The notes below the pieces were generated by a model. It made no database searches, was not told the DNA's origin, and worked only from the letters and a program-made list of their open reading frames with translations. A stretch of DNA of 64,000 nt, taken from the NCBI RefSeq assembly GCF_000007925.1, contig NC_005042.1:1178001-1242000 (forward strand), in the 5' to 3' direction. The position numbers and the translations under genes are program-made. Below are positions 1 through 8,957 of the stretch, piece by piece. Every line of letters begins with the position of its first letter. Within the stretch, counting starts at the first letter, position 1. This stretch comes from Prochlorococcus marinus subsp. marinus str. CCMP1375 (GTDB taxonomy: Bacteria; Cyanobacteriota; Cyanobacteriia; PCC-6307; Cyanobiaceae).

Positions 1-1
1 T

Positions 2-226
2 CCTAGCATTAATAGCTTTCGTATTCATAGAAACAAATCCAACCAAATAAATGCTTTCTCATTTATATCACTTAATGATGAAGTTATGAGCTTTTTTGAC
101 TCTAAATATAGTCTAGGAATGAATTTCGAAGAACATTTCTGTTCAAAGTATGGAGATGGAATACCCAGAAGATTTTTCGTTACCAAAAAAGAATTATGTA
201 ATGAACTCGCTTATGGAAATCTGTAA
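2..226 (+). CDS. C-terminal fragment of an unrecognised protein (cut by window start)
   Basis: An open frame runs from the window edge to a TAA at 224-226 and codes for about 74 residues without a stop. I do not recognise the family. The visible tail is hydrophilic, with aromatic residues in SFFDSKY and a GIPRRFF stretch. There is no membrane segment. It sits upstream, in the same direction, of a FkbM methyltransferase in a surface-sugar island, so it could be the end of a glycosyl- or sulfotransferase. That is position only, not a homology call. The start lies outside the window. Confidence 0.55.
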   Translation, partial: PSINSFRIHRNKSNQINAFSFISLNDEVMSFFDSKYSLGMNFEEHFCSKYGDGIPRRFFVTKKELCNELAYGNL

Positions 227-441
227 AAGAAAATAAAGGTAATTGAGTAGCATGAAGAATTTTGAATTTGTTAATTCGCTAAATTAATATTTATATTTAG
301 AGCTATTATTTCATAAGTATAGTATATATTTATTTATTGTATATGCCTACTCTCAATTTAAAATAGAAAATAATTAACCCGATGATCTTTTCATAAAATC
401 TAGACGTGCTAGAATTATTAATATAGTTTGTCTAGGAAGGA

Positions 442-1323
442 ATGAAATTAGTAAGAGAAGCGATAATAGAAATAAAAATGGGGATCGACAAGTTTTTCTG
501 CGGGGATTATATACCCATACCAAAGGATTTATATACTAAATACTTTAATTTTAGATCTAAATTAAAAACTAATAAAGAATTGTCAATTGCAATTAATGAT
601 TCATGCATAGAAATTACGCAACGAGTTAGCAGTTATAATTTTGTTACGTGGTATTACCCTTATCAACTTAGATATAGATGCCTAATTCGTTATTTTCAAG
701 GCCTAGAATGGATTGGTAAAATGCTTGCTAGGAATTATAAAATAGATAAAATCTCTCTTAATGCAGGCGATATAGTTATTGATTGTGGCGCAAATGTAGG
801 GGATCTAATGCTGTACTTAGATGGATTAAATCTAAATCTTAACTATTTTGGATTTGAACCTGGTAAATTAGAATTTAAAGCATTGAAAAAAAATGTATCT
901 AATAATAAATTTAATTTAATACCTAAGGTTATTAATAAAGCTCTAGGCAAAAATAATGAAATCAAGACATTCTATTATTGCCCAGAAGAAGCTGACTCTT
1001 CCCTAGAAAAACCTGTGAATTACTCTTCCTCATATGAAGTAGAAGTAGTCAAGCTTGATACATTTTATAATGAGACCTTGCAAGGCAAAAAAATAAAACT
1101 ACTTAAGCTGGAAGCAGAGGGCTTCGAGCCTGAAGTTTTATTAGGTGGTAGAACCCTACTAAAGAATACTGAATATATAGCAGCAGACCTAGGTCCGGAA
1201 AGGGGGCTTACAAATGAATGCACTGTAGCTGAAGTGACAAAGATACTCCAAGATGAAGGATTCTCGATGCTACACTTTAATCATACTTATACAGCTATAT
1301 TTAAAAATATGTTGTTGGTTTAG
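442..1323 (+). CDS. FkbM-family SAM-dependent methyltransferase
   Basis: Class I methyltransferase of the FkbM family, which usually O-methylates sugars in surface glycans. Seen in the 293-aa product: the SAM-binding motif I IDCGANVGD at about residues 113-121, the acidic FEP strand end near 138, and the family-typical LKLEAEGFEPEVL block near 223-235. About 100 residues precede the catalytic fold. The ATG is preceded by a good ribosome-binding sequence (aggaagga), which supports this start. It stands alone between a 215-nt and a 329-nt gap. A distant paralogue lies at 58299-59162. The substrate is unknown. Confidence 0.85.
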   Translation: MKLVREAIIEIKMGIDKFFCGDYIPIPKDLYTKYFNFRSKLKTNKELSIAINDSCIEITQRVSSYNFVTWYYPYQLRYRCLIRYFQGLEWIGKMLARNYKIDKISLNAGDIVIDCGANVGDLMLYLDGLNLNLNYFGFEPGKLEFKALKKNVSNNKFNLIPKVINKALGKNNEIKTFYYCPEEADSSLEKPVNYSSSYEVEVVKLDTFYNETLQGKKIKLLKLEAEGFEPEVLLGGRTLLKNTEYIAADLGPERGLTNECTVAEVTKILQDEGFSMLHFNHTYTAIFKNMLLV

Positions 1324-1652
1324 GGTGGAGATAAATGCATATATAGATTAACTAAATTAGATTTAGAAAACTATCTTATATAAGATAGCTATAAATATTA
1401 ATTTCAGTAAGGAATCAGGTTGAGAAGCTGAATTTTTCATTCAAGTCTGGAGTCATTCTGTTCAATTTACATAGCTACAAAGAGTTTATTCCTAAGTGTA
1501 CAAGAATTTACATCCAGAATCACCTACTGCTTTTAAGAAATTGAGTAATATCTAGACTAAAAGCTAATGTAATTATGAGAGTTAACTTGCTAATAGGTTA
1601 TTATAGAAAAAATTGAGTTTATTATAAGCTCGAAATCAAATTACTAAATCAA
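1324..1652. other. Intergenic region with a perfect 18-nt palindrome
   Basis: A 329-nt A+T-rich gap. I see no coding frame of credible length. The one structured element is a perfect palindrome at 1371-1388 (ctatcttatataagatag), which could form a 7-bp stem with an ATAT loop. It lies 48 nt after the FkbM stop and no T-run follows, so it is a poor intrinsic terminator. A protein-binding site is equally possible. Confidence 0.4.
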
Positions 1653-2312
1653 GTGAGAATAGCCATTGATATAGATAATACTTTGGTAGATTATCGTAGA
1701 ATAGTCATAGAGACTATAATGAATATAAGACCAGATTCTAGGGATTTGGTAAGTAAGATGAAGCGCAAAGATATTGTTGACATAAAGAAACTAATAAAAA
1801 TTAAGTATTCAGACGAAATTTGGCAAGAAGTCCAAGGCCATATTTACTCTCACCGGGGAGACCCCATTACATTCTACCCCTATGCATCTCAAGCTATTAA
1901 GAGACTTGCCGAGAAAGGCTTAGAGATATATATCGTTAGTCATAGAAGTAAATATGGTCTTAAATCAGCCGAAAAGATAAATATTTTAAGAGTGTCCCAA
2001 GAAAGAATTTTTAATTGGATTAAAGATTCAAACTGTTCTGAAAGTATTAAATCAGTTATCTTCTGTGATACTTACCAAGAAAAGATAAAAACTTTATCAT
2101 TTATATCTCCTAGTACAATAGTTGATGACCTTTACCAAGTTCATAATGATCACTTACAAAACAATGCTGAGCAAAAGAATAGAACATTTAATATATTATT
2201 TGGTAACTCGCTACCGAGTGTGCACAAGAGTAATAAGTATATGGAGTTAATATCCTGCAATGACTGGAAAATCATCCTAGAATTACTTATTGATTATTAT
2301 GGTCTCAGGTAA
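1653..2312 (+). CDS. HAD-superfamily phosphatase-like protein
   Basis: Haloacid-dehalogenase-fold hydrolase, 219 aa. Motif I is DIDNTLVDY at residues 6-14 (nucleophile Asp6, general acid Asp8). Motif II is a serine in VSHRSKYG near 94. Motif IV is VDDL near 156. The start is GTG; no ATG fits better, because motif I begins within six residues. The 3' end overlaps the next gene, an APH-type kinase, suggesting translational coupling. Paired with a sugar-kinase-like protein and a split transketolase, it probably dephosphorylates a sugar-phosphate intermediate. The substrate cannot be read from sequence. Confidence 0.75.
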   Translation: MRIAIDIDNTLVDYRRIVIETIMNIRPDSRDLVSKMKRKDIVDIKKLIKIKYSDEIWQEVQGHIYSHRGDPITFYPYASQAIKRLAEKGLEIYIVSHRSKYGLKSAEKINILRVSQERIFNWIKDSNCSESIKSVIFCDTYQEKIKTLSFISPSTIVDDLYQVHNDHLQNNAEQKNRTFNILFGNSLPSVHKSNKYMELISCNDWKIILELLIDYYGLR

Positions 2313-3246
2313 CAGTCAAACGTATCTCTCAATTGAAAATGGTGAAGGCGTTTACAAGAAAATATTTGAACCAAATAGAACCTATTCATATTTACATGAA
2401 TATTTTACATATAAATATTTAGAAAAGATTCCAAATGTAGTACCGAAAATCATAAAAGCTAATAAAGCAAAGCTTACTTTATATTTAGAATATTTTGCTA
2501 ACAAGCCTTCTGAAAACAAAGAGTATGGAGAAAAGTATCTTTTTTTAATAGAGGAGATTCACAATTATATGAAAAAAAGGAATATTGTTTTTACTCTATA
2601 CGCTAAAGAGCCTTTGCAAAACAATCTAATATTATGTGAAACGATAAAAGAAAGAATAAATCTGCACGCTCTTCAATCGAATAGTTGGGATCAAGAGTAT
2701 AAATTAGCAATAAATAGCCTTACTAAGATATTCTCTGAAATTGAACCAAAGCTATGTGAATTAAAGATAGCTTCTCCAATGGTCTTCAATCATGCTGACT
2801 CTGGTTTACATAATACTGTTGCAGATAAAGAAGGAAATCTAAGGTTAATTGATTTAGAATATGCAGGAATGGACTCTCCAATTAAGCAGCACATAGATTA
2901 TTTATTGCATCCTAAAAATGTTAATTACAGTACAGATTCAAGACTATGGAGTGATTACTTTAAAGAAGACTTAATCGCAAAAAATGACCATTGTAATTTA
3001 AACATATATAATTGCTCTTTTGCTCTTAAGTGGGCATTAATAACCTTAAATGAATTTCTAGATATACATTGGGAAAGAAGAGTATACGCTCATCCTATTA
3101 GAGTCCATAAACGTGCTACAATACTTAAAGACCAGCTAAAAAAAGCAAGGATCTATTTAAAAACTGCTCGCCAACTTCTAGACAGTGTTGAACCTCGATT
3201 ACTTTTTACAAAAGACGAAAAGGTTCTCCTATCTAAGTCGTATTGA
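2299..3246 (+). CDS. Aminoglycoside/choline-kinase-like (APH) phosphotransferase
   Basis: APH/choline kinase fold, 315 aa. The catalytic loop HADSGLHN (HxDxxxxN) is near residue 165 and the metal-binding IDLEYAG follows about 20 residues later. Kinases of this type in glycan loci phosphorylate small alcohols or sugars such as choline or anomeric sugar hydroxyls. I chose ATG at 2299; an in-frame TTG at 2290 adds three residues. The gene overlaps the HAD gene upstream and the transketolase subunit downstream (62 nt), so the three are likely co-translated. Function beyond small-molecule kinase is inference. Confidence 0.75.
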   Translation: MVSGNSQTYLSIENGEGVYKKIFEPNRTYSYLHEYFTYKYLEKIPNVVPKIIKANKAKLTLYLEYFANKPSENKEYGEKYLFLIEEIHNYMKKRNIVFTLYAKEPLQNNLILCETIKERINLHALQSNSWDQEYKLAINSLTKIFSEIEPKLCELKIASPMVFNHADSGLHNTVADKEGNLRLIDLEYAGMDSPIKQHIDYLLHPKNVNYSTDSRLWSDYFKEDLIAKNDHCNLNIYNCSFALKWALITLNEFLDIHWERRVYAHPIRVHKRATILKDQLKKARIYLKTARQLLDSVEPRLLFTKDEKVLLSKSY

Positions 3247-3991
3247 CATAGTAAATACAATTTATAAAGCAAAAGGAGGTCACGTAGGAGGATCTTTAAG
3301 TGTCATAGATATACTATCTTCGGTATATGCTTTGAAAGAAAAGTATGACTTTGAATTCGTTCTAAGTAAAGGTCATTGCTTACTAGCTTGGCTAGTTACT
3401 CTTATCCGAATAGGAGAACTTGACAAAAGTATTTTGGAATCATTTTATTTAGATAATTCGTCATTTGGTGGTCATCCAAAGAAAGGTAGTTCGTCTTCCA
3501 TTACTTGGTCTACTGGCTCATTAGGTCATGGTCTCTCAATAACATTAGGGAAAGCATTTGCTTCACCTAATAAGAATTTCATCTGTGTACTGGGAGATGG
3601 TGAAACTAATGAAGGTTCAGTTTGGGAAGCATTAATGTTCATGTCTCAGCACAAGTTAACTAATGTACTTGTTATAATAGATAATAATAAGCAGGAGTCT
3701 TTAACATTTACTGATGATATATTGTCCATAGAAAATCTAAATGATAGGTTAAAAGGCTTTGGGTTAAAAGCGTTGCGTATAGATGGTCATGATCATGAGC
3801 AAATATTAGATAATTTGCTAAGTTATTTCACAGATCGTGATGTGGACAATGTCCCAAAAGTAATAATAGCGGATACCATTAAAGGGAAAGGGATATCATT
3901 TATGGAAAAAGTACCTAAATGGCATCACCGTAAACTTACACCTGAAGAGCATACACTTGCTATAGAAGAACTAACTAATTGCAAGGTATAG
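3185..3991 (+). CDS. Transketolase-like protein, N-terminal (TPP-binding) subunit
   Basis: Thiamine-diphosphate-binding half of a split transketolase, 268 aa. The TPP/Mg2+ motif GDGETNEGSVWEA is at 137-149 with the paired NN at 167-168. GGHVGGSLS (31-39) and LSKGHC (60-65) are the usual substrate-side motifs. The start is GTG inside the end of the kinase gene. The family's N-terminal helix (IDIVNTIYKAK) is read within and just after the overlap, so the overlap looks real. Its partner subunit begins 9 nt downstream. Split transketolases in biosynthetic clusters move two-carbon units to make unusual sugars or branched products. Confidence 0.9.
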   Translation: MLNLDYFLQKTKRFSYLSRIDIVNTIYKAKGGHVGGSLSVIDILSSVYALKEKYDFEFVLSKGHCLLAWLVTLIRIGELDKSILESFYLDNSSFGGHPKKGSSSSITWSTGSLGHGLSITLGKAFASPNKNFICVLGDGETNEGSVWEALMFMSQHKLTNVLVIIDNNKQESLTFTDDILSIENLNDRLKGFGLKALRIDGHDHEQILDNLLSYFTDRDVDNVPKVIIADTIKGKGISFMEKVPKWHHRKLTPEEHTLAIEELTNCKV

Positions 3992-4000
3992 CTATTATTT

Positions 4001-4927
4001 ATGCGAAATTCATTTGCCACTACTCTAACTGAAATTGCTAGGAATGATCCAAAAGTAATACTTCTCGCTGGCGATATTGGTTTTAGAATATTTGATAAAT
4101 TTATAGAAGAGTTTCCAGATAGATTTATAAACTGTGGAATAGCAGAACAGAATATGGTTAGCGTTGCTGCAGGTATGGCATCTGCGGGGAGAAGGCCAAT
4201 TGTTTATACAATCATCCCTTTTCTTATAATGAGGTCTTTTGAACAAATAAGAGTTGACATAGGTATCAATCAACAAGGTGTTGTTCTTGTAGGCGTTGGA
4301 GGAGGATTGGCATATGACAAATTAGGTTCAACACACCATGCTTATGAGGATATAGCCTTAATGAGAACCATTCCTTCCATGAAAATATTTACTCCCATTG
4401 ATCCAGAAGATGTCTCTAATTGTTTTATTCAAAGTTACAATTTAGCAAAAAGCGATATACCTTCTTATATCCGACTTTCTAAAGGTGGTGAACCTAACAT
4501 AACAAGGATAAAAGAAGTATCTAGCAACATTAAATTTCTTAAGTCTAGCAATATAACATCAAACCTCTTCATAACTCATGGTTCTATATCTTCACTTGTA
4601 GTTGATGCTTTAGAAGATAATAAATACAGTAATGTATCCGTTATATCAATTTCAGAGCTTTCCAAAGATAGTCTTCTGAAGCTTACAAATCTTTTGATTG
4701 AAAACTTACAACTTCTAAAGCAAGTTTCAATTGTTGAAGAAACATTTCCTACAGGAGGACTTCACGAAGCTCTTTCCTCAATTCTTATGAAAGAGAATGT
4801 TCCCCTTGGCATAAAACACATATGCTTGGATCATCGCTATATTTTTGATATAAATAATAGAGTCTCGTTGTTGTCAAAGTATGGAATTGAGAAATCTATT
4901 ATTCAAGAAATTGCTTTAAAGAAATGA
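4001..4927 (+). CDS. Transketolase-like protein, C-terminal (pyrimidine-binding) subunit
   Basis: Second half of the split transketolase, 308 aa, with the pyrimidine-binding domain followed by the C-terminal domain. The conserved catalytic glutamate is in GIAEQNM (Glu49), and STHHAYEDIALMRTIP is the family's active-site block. It starts with ATG 9 nt after the N-subunit, matching a heterotetrameric pair. Its stop overlaps the next gene's ATG by 4 nt (ATGA). Being split and inside a carbohydrate island, it is unlikely to be the Calvin-cycle enzyme, which is a single long chain in cyanobacteria. Confidence 0.9.
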   Translation: MRNSFATTLTEIARNDPKVILLAGDIGFRIFDKFIEEFPDRFINCGIAEQNMVSVAAGMASAGRRPIVYTIIPFLIMRSFEQIRVDIGINQQGVVLVGVGGGLAYDKLGSTHHAYEDIALMRTIPSMKIFTPIDPEDVSNCFIQSYNLAKSDIPSYIRLSKGGEPNITRIKEVSSNIKFLKSSNITSNLFITHGSISSLVVDALEDNKYSNVSVISISELSKDSLLKLTNLLIENLQLLKQVSIVEETFPTGGLHEALSSILMKENVPLGIKHICLDHRYIFDINNRVSLLSKYGIEKSIIQEIALKK

Positions 4928-5790
4928 AAATATTAATTACAGGAGCAAGTGGACTTGTTGGAAGGGCATGCCAACGAATTGCATTCTCAGAAAACCACTC
5001 ACTTTCTATAGTTAGTTCAAAGAGTCCAATAAATATAGAAACTAACTATTATGCAAGAATAGAACAGATAGATAAATCAGAAGTCTTTGATCTATTAATT
5101 CATAGTGCCTCAGCAACACCTAACAATTCGAAATTTGATGAAATAAAGTCAATCAATAGAATAATTGATCAAGACTTATGCGATTTAATTAAAAGAGCTT
5201 CTGTAAAACACGTGATCTACATTTCATCAATGGCAATTTACGGCAATATTGATAGTAGCAAAATTGATGAAACTCATTTACCTAATTCGCCAAATAAATA
5301 TGGGGAATCAAAGTTCTATGGGGAAACTATTACTGCAAATACTTGTAGAGAAAGAGGTACCAAATGCTCTGTACTTAGGCTCCCTGGTGTTATATCTCAA
5401 GGAATGCCTAGTGTATTCTTTAAAAGAGCTGTAGCTAATATTGCTTGTGGAGACGCTACAACAATAAGGTCAAACGATTCACTATTTAATAACTGTGTAT
5501 ATGTTGATGATATATACGACACTTGCATATCACTCTATAAAAATCAAAATGAAAGCAGTTTGGTTTTAAATCAGCATTCTAAGGACATTGTTAGGCTATA
5601 TGATTTACTGAACTATATAGGGAAATCACTTAATAAATCTCCCTATATAATTGAATCTACAATGTGTAACCCTTCCTTTTTAATAGAGAATAAGAGCTAT
5701 GATGAATTACTTAAGACTAGAACCGTTTATGATGCTATTGATTCCTTCTTTTCCAATTATGAGATTAGAGCAAGTGGCTCTAACCTCTAA
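4924..5790 (+). CDS. NAD-dependent epimerase/dehydratase (extended SDR)
   Basis: Extended short-chain dehydrogenase, 288 aa. The Rossmann motif GASGLVG is at 7-13, the catalytic serine region is SSMAIYG near 100-106, and the YxxxK pair is in YGESKFYGE near 126-134. It acts on a nucleotide- or phospho-sugar, as an epimerase, reductase or dehydratase; which one cannot be told. It overlaps the transketolase C-subunit by 4 nt, so it belongs to the same operon and probably acts directly after or before the two-carbon transfer. At 288 aa it is slightly shorter than typical GalE (about 340). Confidence 0.8.
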   Translation: MKILITGASGLVGRACQRIAFSENHSLSIVSSKSPINIETNYYARIEQIDKSEVFDLLIHSASATPNNSKFDEIKSINRIIDQDLCDLIKRASVKHVIYISSMAIYGNIDSSKIDETHLPNSPNKYGESKFYGETITANTCRERGTKCSVLRLPGVISQGMPSVFFKRAVANIACGDATTIRSNDSLFNNCVYVDDIYDTCISLYKNQNESSLVLNQHSKDIVRLYDLLNYIGKSLNKSPYIIESTMCNPSFLIENKSYDELLKTRTVYDAIDSFFSNYEIRASGSNL

Positions 5791-5901
5791 TACATTCTTC
5801 CTAAGCATTAGATTTACTAATACTTAATTATGAAAACTTATTCATCGCTACTGCATCTTCAAGCAAAACATCTAATTAAATAGTTTATAAAGAGAAATAC
5901 A

Positions 5902-6678
5902 ATGACAATTATAGAAAATCACTCTTCACTATCATTAGACATTGCGTCTAAAGGTTATTGCATTTTTGATATAGAGAATACCGATAATTACAATGCTTTA
6001 AATGATGTTTTAAAGGATTCTCTTCAACAAGATAATCTTCAGGAATTACATAGTTGTATTAATACACAGGATGTCAATGCAAGCAGGCTTAAGGCATATA
6101 GATCCCTTAATATTTTAAGTAATTGGGAGGAATTATATTTTTCATTAGCCAAAAATAAGATTGAACACTTCCTTGGTCCAGACTTGGCAATACAATCAAA
6201 ACTTAATTTATCTATTCAGATGCCTAAAGATTCAACTTCTGTCTTGCAACTGCATACTGATGCACTCTCAGGTCAATCTATATTTGAATTAGTTTTATGG
6301 GTTCCTTTTACTCCTGCATTTGATTCTAATGCCATGTATATATTTAGGCCTGAGATCTCTAAGATCATGTTATCTGATATGCCAAAACTAGAAAAAGAGG
6401 GAATGAGTAGTCTTTTTAATAAATATGAGAAAGAAGCAACTTTTATAAAGATAGATCCTGGCAAGGCCCTTCTTTTTTCTCCAACAATGTTTCATGGGAA
6501 CATATTAAATATTACTAAATCAACAAGAGTAAGTATAAATTGCCGATTTAAAAATATTTTTACTCACGAAGCTTCTTCAGGCGAACGTAGACTAGGCTCA
6601 TTTTACAAAGTTCTTAAAATGTCAGAAGTGACAAAATTAGGACTATCATATAGAGATGATTTAGTAAGTTTTTTATGA
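5902..6678 (+). CDS. Sporadic carbohydrate cluster 2OG-Fe(II) oxygenase-like protein
   Basis: 258-aa predicted non-heme iron dioxygenase. The HxD facial-triad pair is LHTDA (His118, Asp120), the distal histidine is in TMFHGN (His198), and a 2-oxoglutarate-binding arginine follows (STRVS, about Arg209). From family knowledge it resembles the oxygenase that occurs in sporadically distributed carbohydrate clusters (TIGR04324-like), found next to LIC12192-family proteins. The next gene, overlapping by 4 nt, is just such a protein, which supports the call. It probably hydroxylates or oxidises a sugar intermediate. Confidence 0.75.
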   Translation: MTIIENHSSLSLDIASKGYCIFDIENTDNYNALNDVLKDSLQQDNLQELHSCINTQDVNASRLKAYRSLNILSNWEELYFSLAKNKIEHFLGPDLAIQSKLNLSIQMPKDSTSVLQLHTDALSGQSIFELVLWVPFTPAFDSNAMYIFRPEISKIMLSDMPKLEKEGMSSLFNKYEKEATFIKIDPGKALLFSPTMFHGNILNITKSTRVSINCRFKNIFTHEASSGERRLGSFYKVLKMSEVTKLGLSYRDDLVSFL

Positions 6679-7091
6679 ATGTATTTGGTTACGTAACTTC
6701 TAGACAATTTAGTAATTTTGTCCTACCTGTACCTGCTCAAAATGCTTGCCTAAGGGAATATGCAAGATCTATTGATGCCACATATACCCTGCCGCCTTTA
6801 GAACATTATTTTGATAATTGCTATATGCAATTATTTACAGTAATTAATAGTCTTTCAGAAGCTGACATCCTTGCGATCTATTCTGTTTCAATGTTACCTG
6901 AAGATAACACAAAGTTAGAAAATATTGTTGACTTAGTTTTTAATAAAAAAGCTTCTTTCTATTTTATTCTAGAAGCTAAAAAAGTCAGTTTCTGGAGTGA
7001 ATTATCACCAGTTTTATTTTCTTACAGGTTGCGTAATATTCTTGACGAAATGGAACAGCCTACTTTAAAGTTTTTAAGAGATATAAGATAG
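6675..7091 (+). CDS. LIC12192-family sporadic carbohydrate cluster protein
   Basis: 138-aa protein resembling, from memory, the TIGR04323/LIC12192 family, with an N-terminal FGYVTSRQF block, a VPVPAQN-like block (VLPVPAQN at about 16-23), LPPLEHYF and a C-terminal region rich in aromatic residues. The family has no established biochemical role. It is known for occurring in patchily distributed LPS or exopolysaccharide clusters, originally noted in Leptospira. It overlaps the oxygenase stop by 4 nt (ATGA), so the two are almost certainly co-translated and may work as a pair. Confidence 0.75.
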   Translation: MNVFGYVTSRQFSNFVLPVPAQNACLREYARSIDATYTLPPLEHYFDNCYMQLFTVINSLSEADILAIYSVSMLPEDNTKLENIVDLVFNKKASFYFILEAKKVSFWSELSPVLFSYRLRNILDEMEQPTLKFLRDIR

Positions 7092-7112
7092 ATTTTGCCT
7101 CAAGCTAATCTA

Positions 7113-7754
7113 ATGGCTAGATATCCTAAGCCTAATCGATCAAATTTACTTAAAGTACGTTCAGAAGTTACTTCAGAAGACTGTGAAATAGCAAAGCAAT
7201 TTGATTATGAATATTTTGATGGCCCTCGCCGTTTGGGTCTTGGAGGTTATAAATATATAGAGGGTTATTGGTCAGATGTTGTTACTGACTTTATTGATTT
7301 TTATAAGTTGGATTCACATTCATCAGTACTAGATGTTGGATCTGGGAAAGGTTTTATGCTTTTTGATTTCTGCAGATCTATTCCAAATCTTCGAATAAGA
7401 GGTCTTGAGTATTCAAATTATTGTATAAATAATACATTACCTATTATAAGGCCTCATATAGATAGTGGCTGTTGTTCTTCTCTACCCTATGAGAGTAATA
7501 GTTTTGATTTAGCAATAAGTATAGCTACTATTCATAATCTAGATATAAATGGAGTAAAACGCTCATTGCGTGAACTGATTAGGGTTAGCAAAAATAGTTT
7601 TATAAAGGTGAATGGATTTAGAACTAAAGAAGAGGCAGCCAAATTAAATGAATGGAATCTTGTTGCTAAGACTATTCTTCATGTTGATCAATGGCATGAG
7701 CTTTTTGACGAAGTTGGATACGATAGGGAATGGGATTTTTTTGTTCCTTGCTAA
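7113..7754 (+). CDS. SAM-dependent methyltransferase
   Basis: Class I methyltransferase with motif I VLDVGSGKGFML at about residues 72-83, an acidic strand-2 end (GLEYS), and a post-motif PYESNSFDLAISIATIHNL typical of the Methyltransf_11 group. I start at ATG 7113; a TTG at 7095, 3 nt after the previous stop, would add six residues. It has the position expected of a tailoring enzyme acting on the product of the oxygenase/LIC12192 pair. A small hairpin (stem 7743-7749/7755-7761) spans the stop codon but lacks a T-run. The substrate is unknown. Confidence 0.8.
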   Translation: MARYPKPNRSNLLKVRSEVTSEDCEIAKQFDYEYFDGPRRLGLGGYKYIEGYWSDVVTDFIDFYKLDSHSSVLDVGSGKGFMLFDFCRSIPNLRIRGLEYSNYCINNTLPIIRPHIDSGCCSSLPYESNSFDLAISIATIHNLDINGVKRSLRELIRVSKNSFIKVNGFRTKEEAAKLNEWNLVAKTILHVDQWHELFDEVGYDREWDFFVPC

Positions 7755-7805
7755 AAGGAACATATCCTCTCCGACTAAAATGACCATTATGCTTAAATCT
7801 ATTCA

Positions 7806-8918
7806 ATGAAAAAAGTACTTATAATTGGTGGTGGATTTGCAGGATGTGCAGCGTCTCACCTCATAAATAGAGACCTAAAAAACTATGAAGTCACCCTAGT
7901 AGAGAAATCTGTTTACTTAGGGGCAGGGAACAAAACCCAGTACTATGGAGGGCATCCTTATACATTTGGTCCAAGGCATTTTCTTACTCAGGATAGAGAA
8001 GTTTATGAGTATCTGAATGCATTAGTGCCAATAAGGCTTTGTCCTGAGCATGAATTTATTACTTATGTTTCATCAGATAGTAATTTTTATAATTTTCCAA
8101 TTAACGAAGATGATATACCAAGCATGCCTGACAAGGAAAATATATATAAAGAGCTTAAGAGCTTAAACGATGTTTCCAGTGCACTGAACTTTGAGGAATA
8201 TTGGATTGCCTCAGTAGGAAAAACTCTTTATGGCAAATTCGTTAATGATTACAATAAAAAAATGTGGTTGATAGATTGTAATAGTGAATTCGATACTTTT
8301 AAATGGTCCCCTAAAGGGATTGCATTGAAGAAGGGACCAAGAGCTGCATGGGATGTTGCGATTTCTGGATACCCCTATGACAAAAGGGGTTATGATCCCT
8401 ATTTCGAAATTGCAACAGAAAATACAAAGGTTCTTTTAAATACGGATATTGAGGTTTTTGATATTCCTTCGAAAAGGGTATTTTTTGATGGTGACTGGCA
8501 CTCTTTTGATCTAATAATCAACACTATTTCTCCAAGTGTGATTTTCGAAAATGTCTTTGGAGAGCTGCCTTTCATAGGGCGAGATTTACTTAAATTTGTC
8601 TTACCATCTGAATTTGTATTTCCAAAGAATGTTTATTTTATCTATTTTGCAGGGCAAGAGCCCTTTACAAGACTTGTCGAATACAAAAAATTTACTCACC
8701 ACAAATCACAGCATTCATTGATAGGGATGGAAATTCCTTCACTAAATGGAAGCCATTATCCACTACCAATGAAAAAATGGCAGGCTGTCGCGGACAAATA
8801 CCACAAATTACAACCAGATGGCGTTTTCTCTATTGGAAGAGCAGGATCTTATAGATATGAAGTCGATATTGATGACTGTATTAGACAAGCAATGGATCTT
8901 GTAAAAGCAATATCTTAA
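7806..8918 (+). CDS. glf: UDP-galactopyranose mutase-like flavoprotein
   Basis: FAD-dependent enzyme of the UDP-galactopyranose mutase family, 370 aa, close to the usual 365-400. Seen: the dinucleotide-binding GGGFAG at 8-13, an FGPRHFLT segment, the substrate-side FTRLVEYKKF near 287-296, and a C-terminal GRAGSYRYEVDIDDCIRQAM that matches the family's FAD-closing block. Glf converts UDP-Galp to UDP-Galf, the donor for galactofuranose in surface glycans. GalE at 36631-37674 could supply UDP-Gal. Sequence drift from classical Glf means another UDP-sugar mutase activity is possible. Confidence 0.8.
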   Translation: MKKVLIIGGGFAGCAASHLINRDLKNYEVTLVEKSVYLGAGNKTQYYGGHPYTFGPRHFLTQDREVYEYLNALVPIRLCPEHEFITYVSSDSNFYNFPINEDDIPSMPDKENIYKELKSLNDVSSALNFEEYWIASVGKTLYGKFVNDYNKKMWLIDCNSEFDTFKWSPKGIALKKGPRAAWDVAISGYPYDKRGYDPYFEIATENTKVLLNTDIEVFDIPSKRVFFDGDWHSFDLIINTISPSVIFENVFGELPFIGRDLLKFVLPSEFVFPKNVYFIYFAGQEPFTRLVEYKKFTHHKSQHSLIGMEIPSLNGSHYPLPMKKWQAVADKYHKLQPDGVFSIGRAGSYRYEVDIDDCIRQAMDLVKAIS

Positions 8919-8957
8919 TAAATAAAAAGCACAAAGCTACATTAATTTTATCAAGAA

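Noticed and set aside
3185-4927. Calvin-cycle transketolase broken by a frameshift
   Set aside because: Both halves have complete domain boundaries, their own starts and a normal split-subunit spacing, so this is a natural two-subunit enzyme.
7743-7761. Terminator over the methyltransferase stop
   Set aside because: A 7-bp stem but no T-run, and the next gene follows on the same strand within 45 nt.
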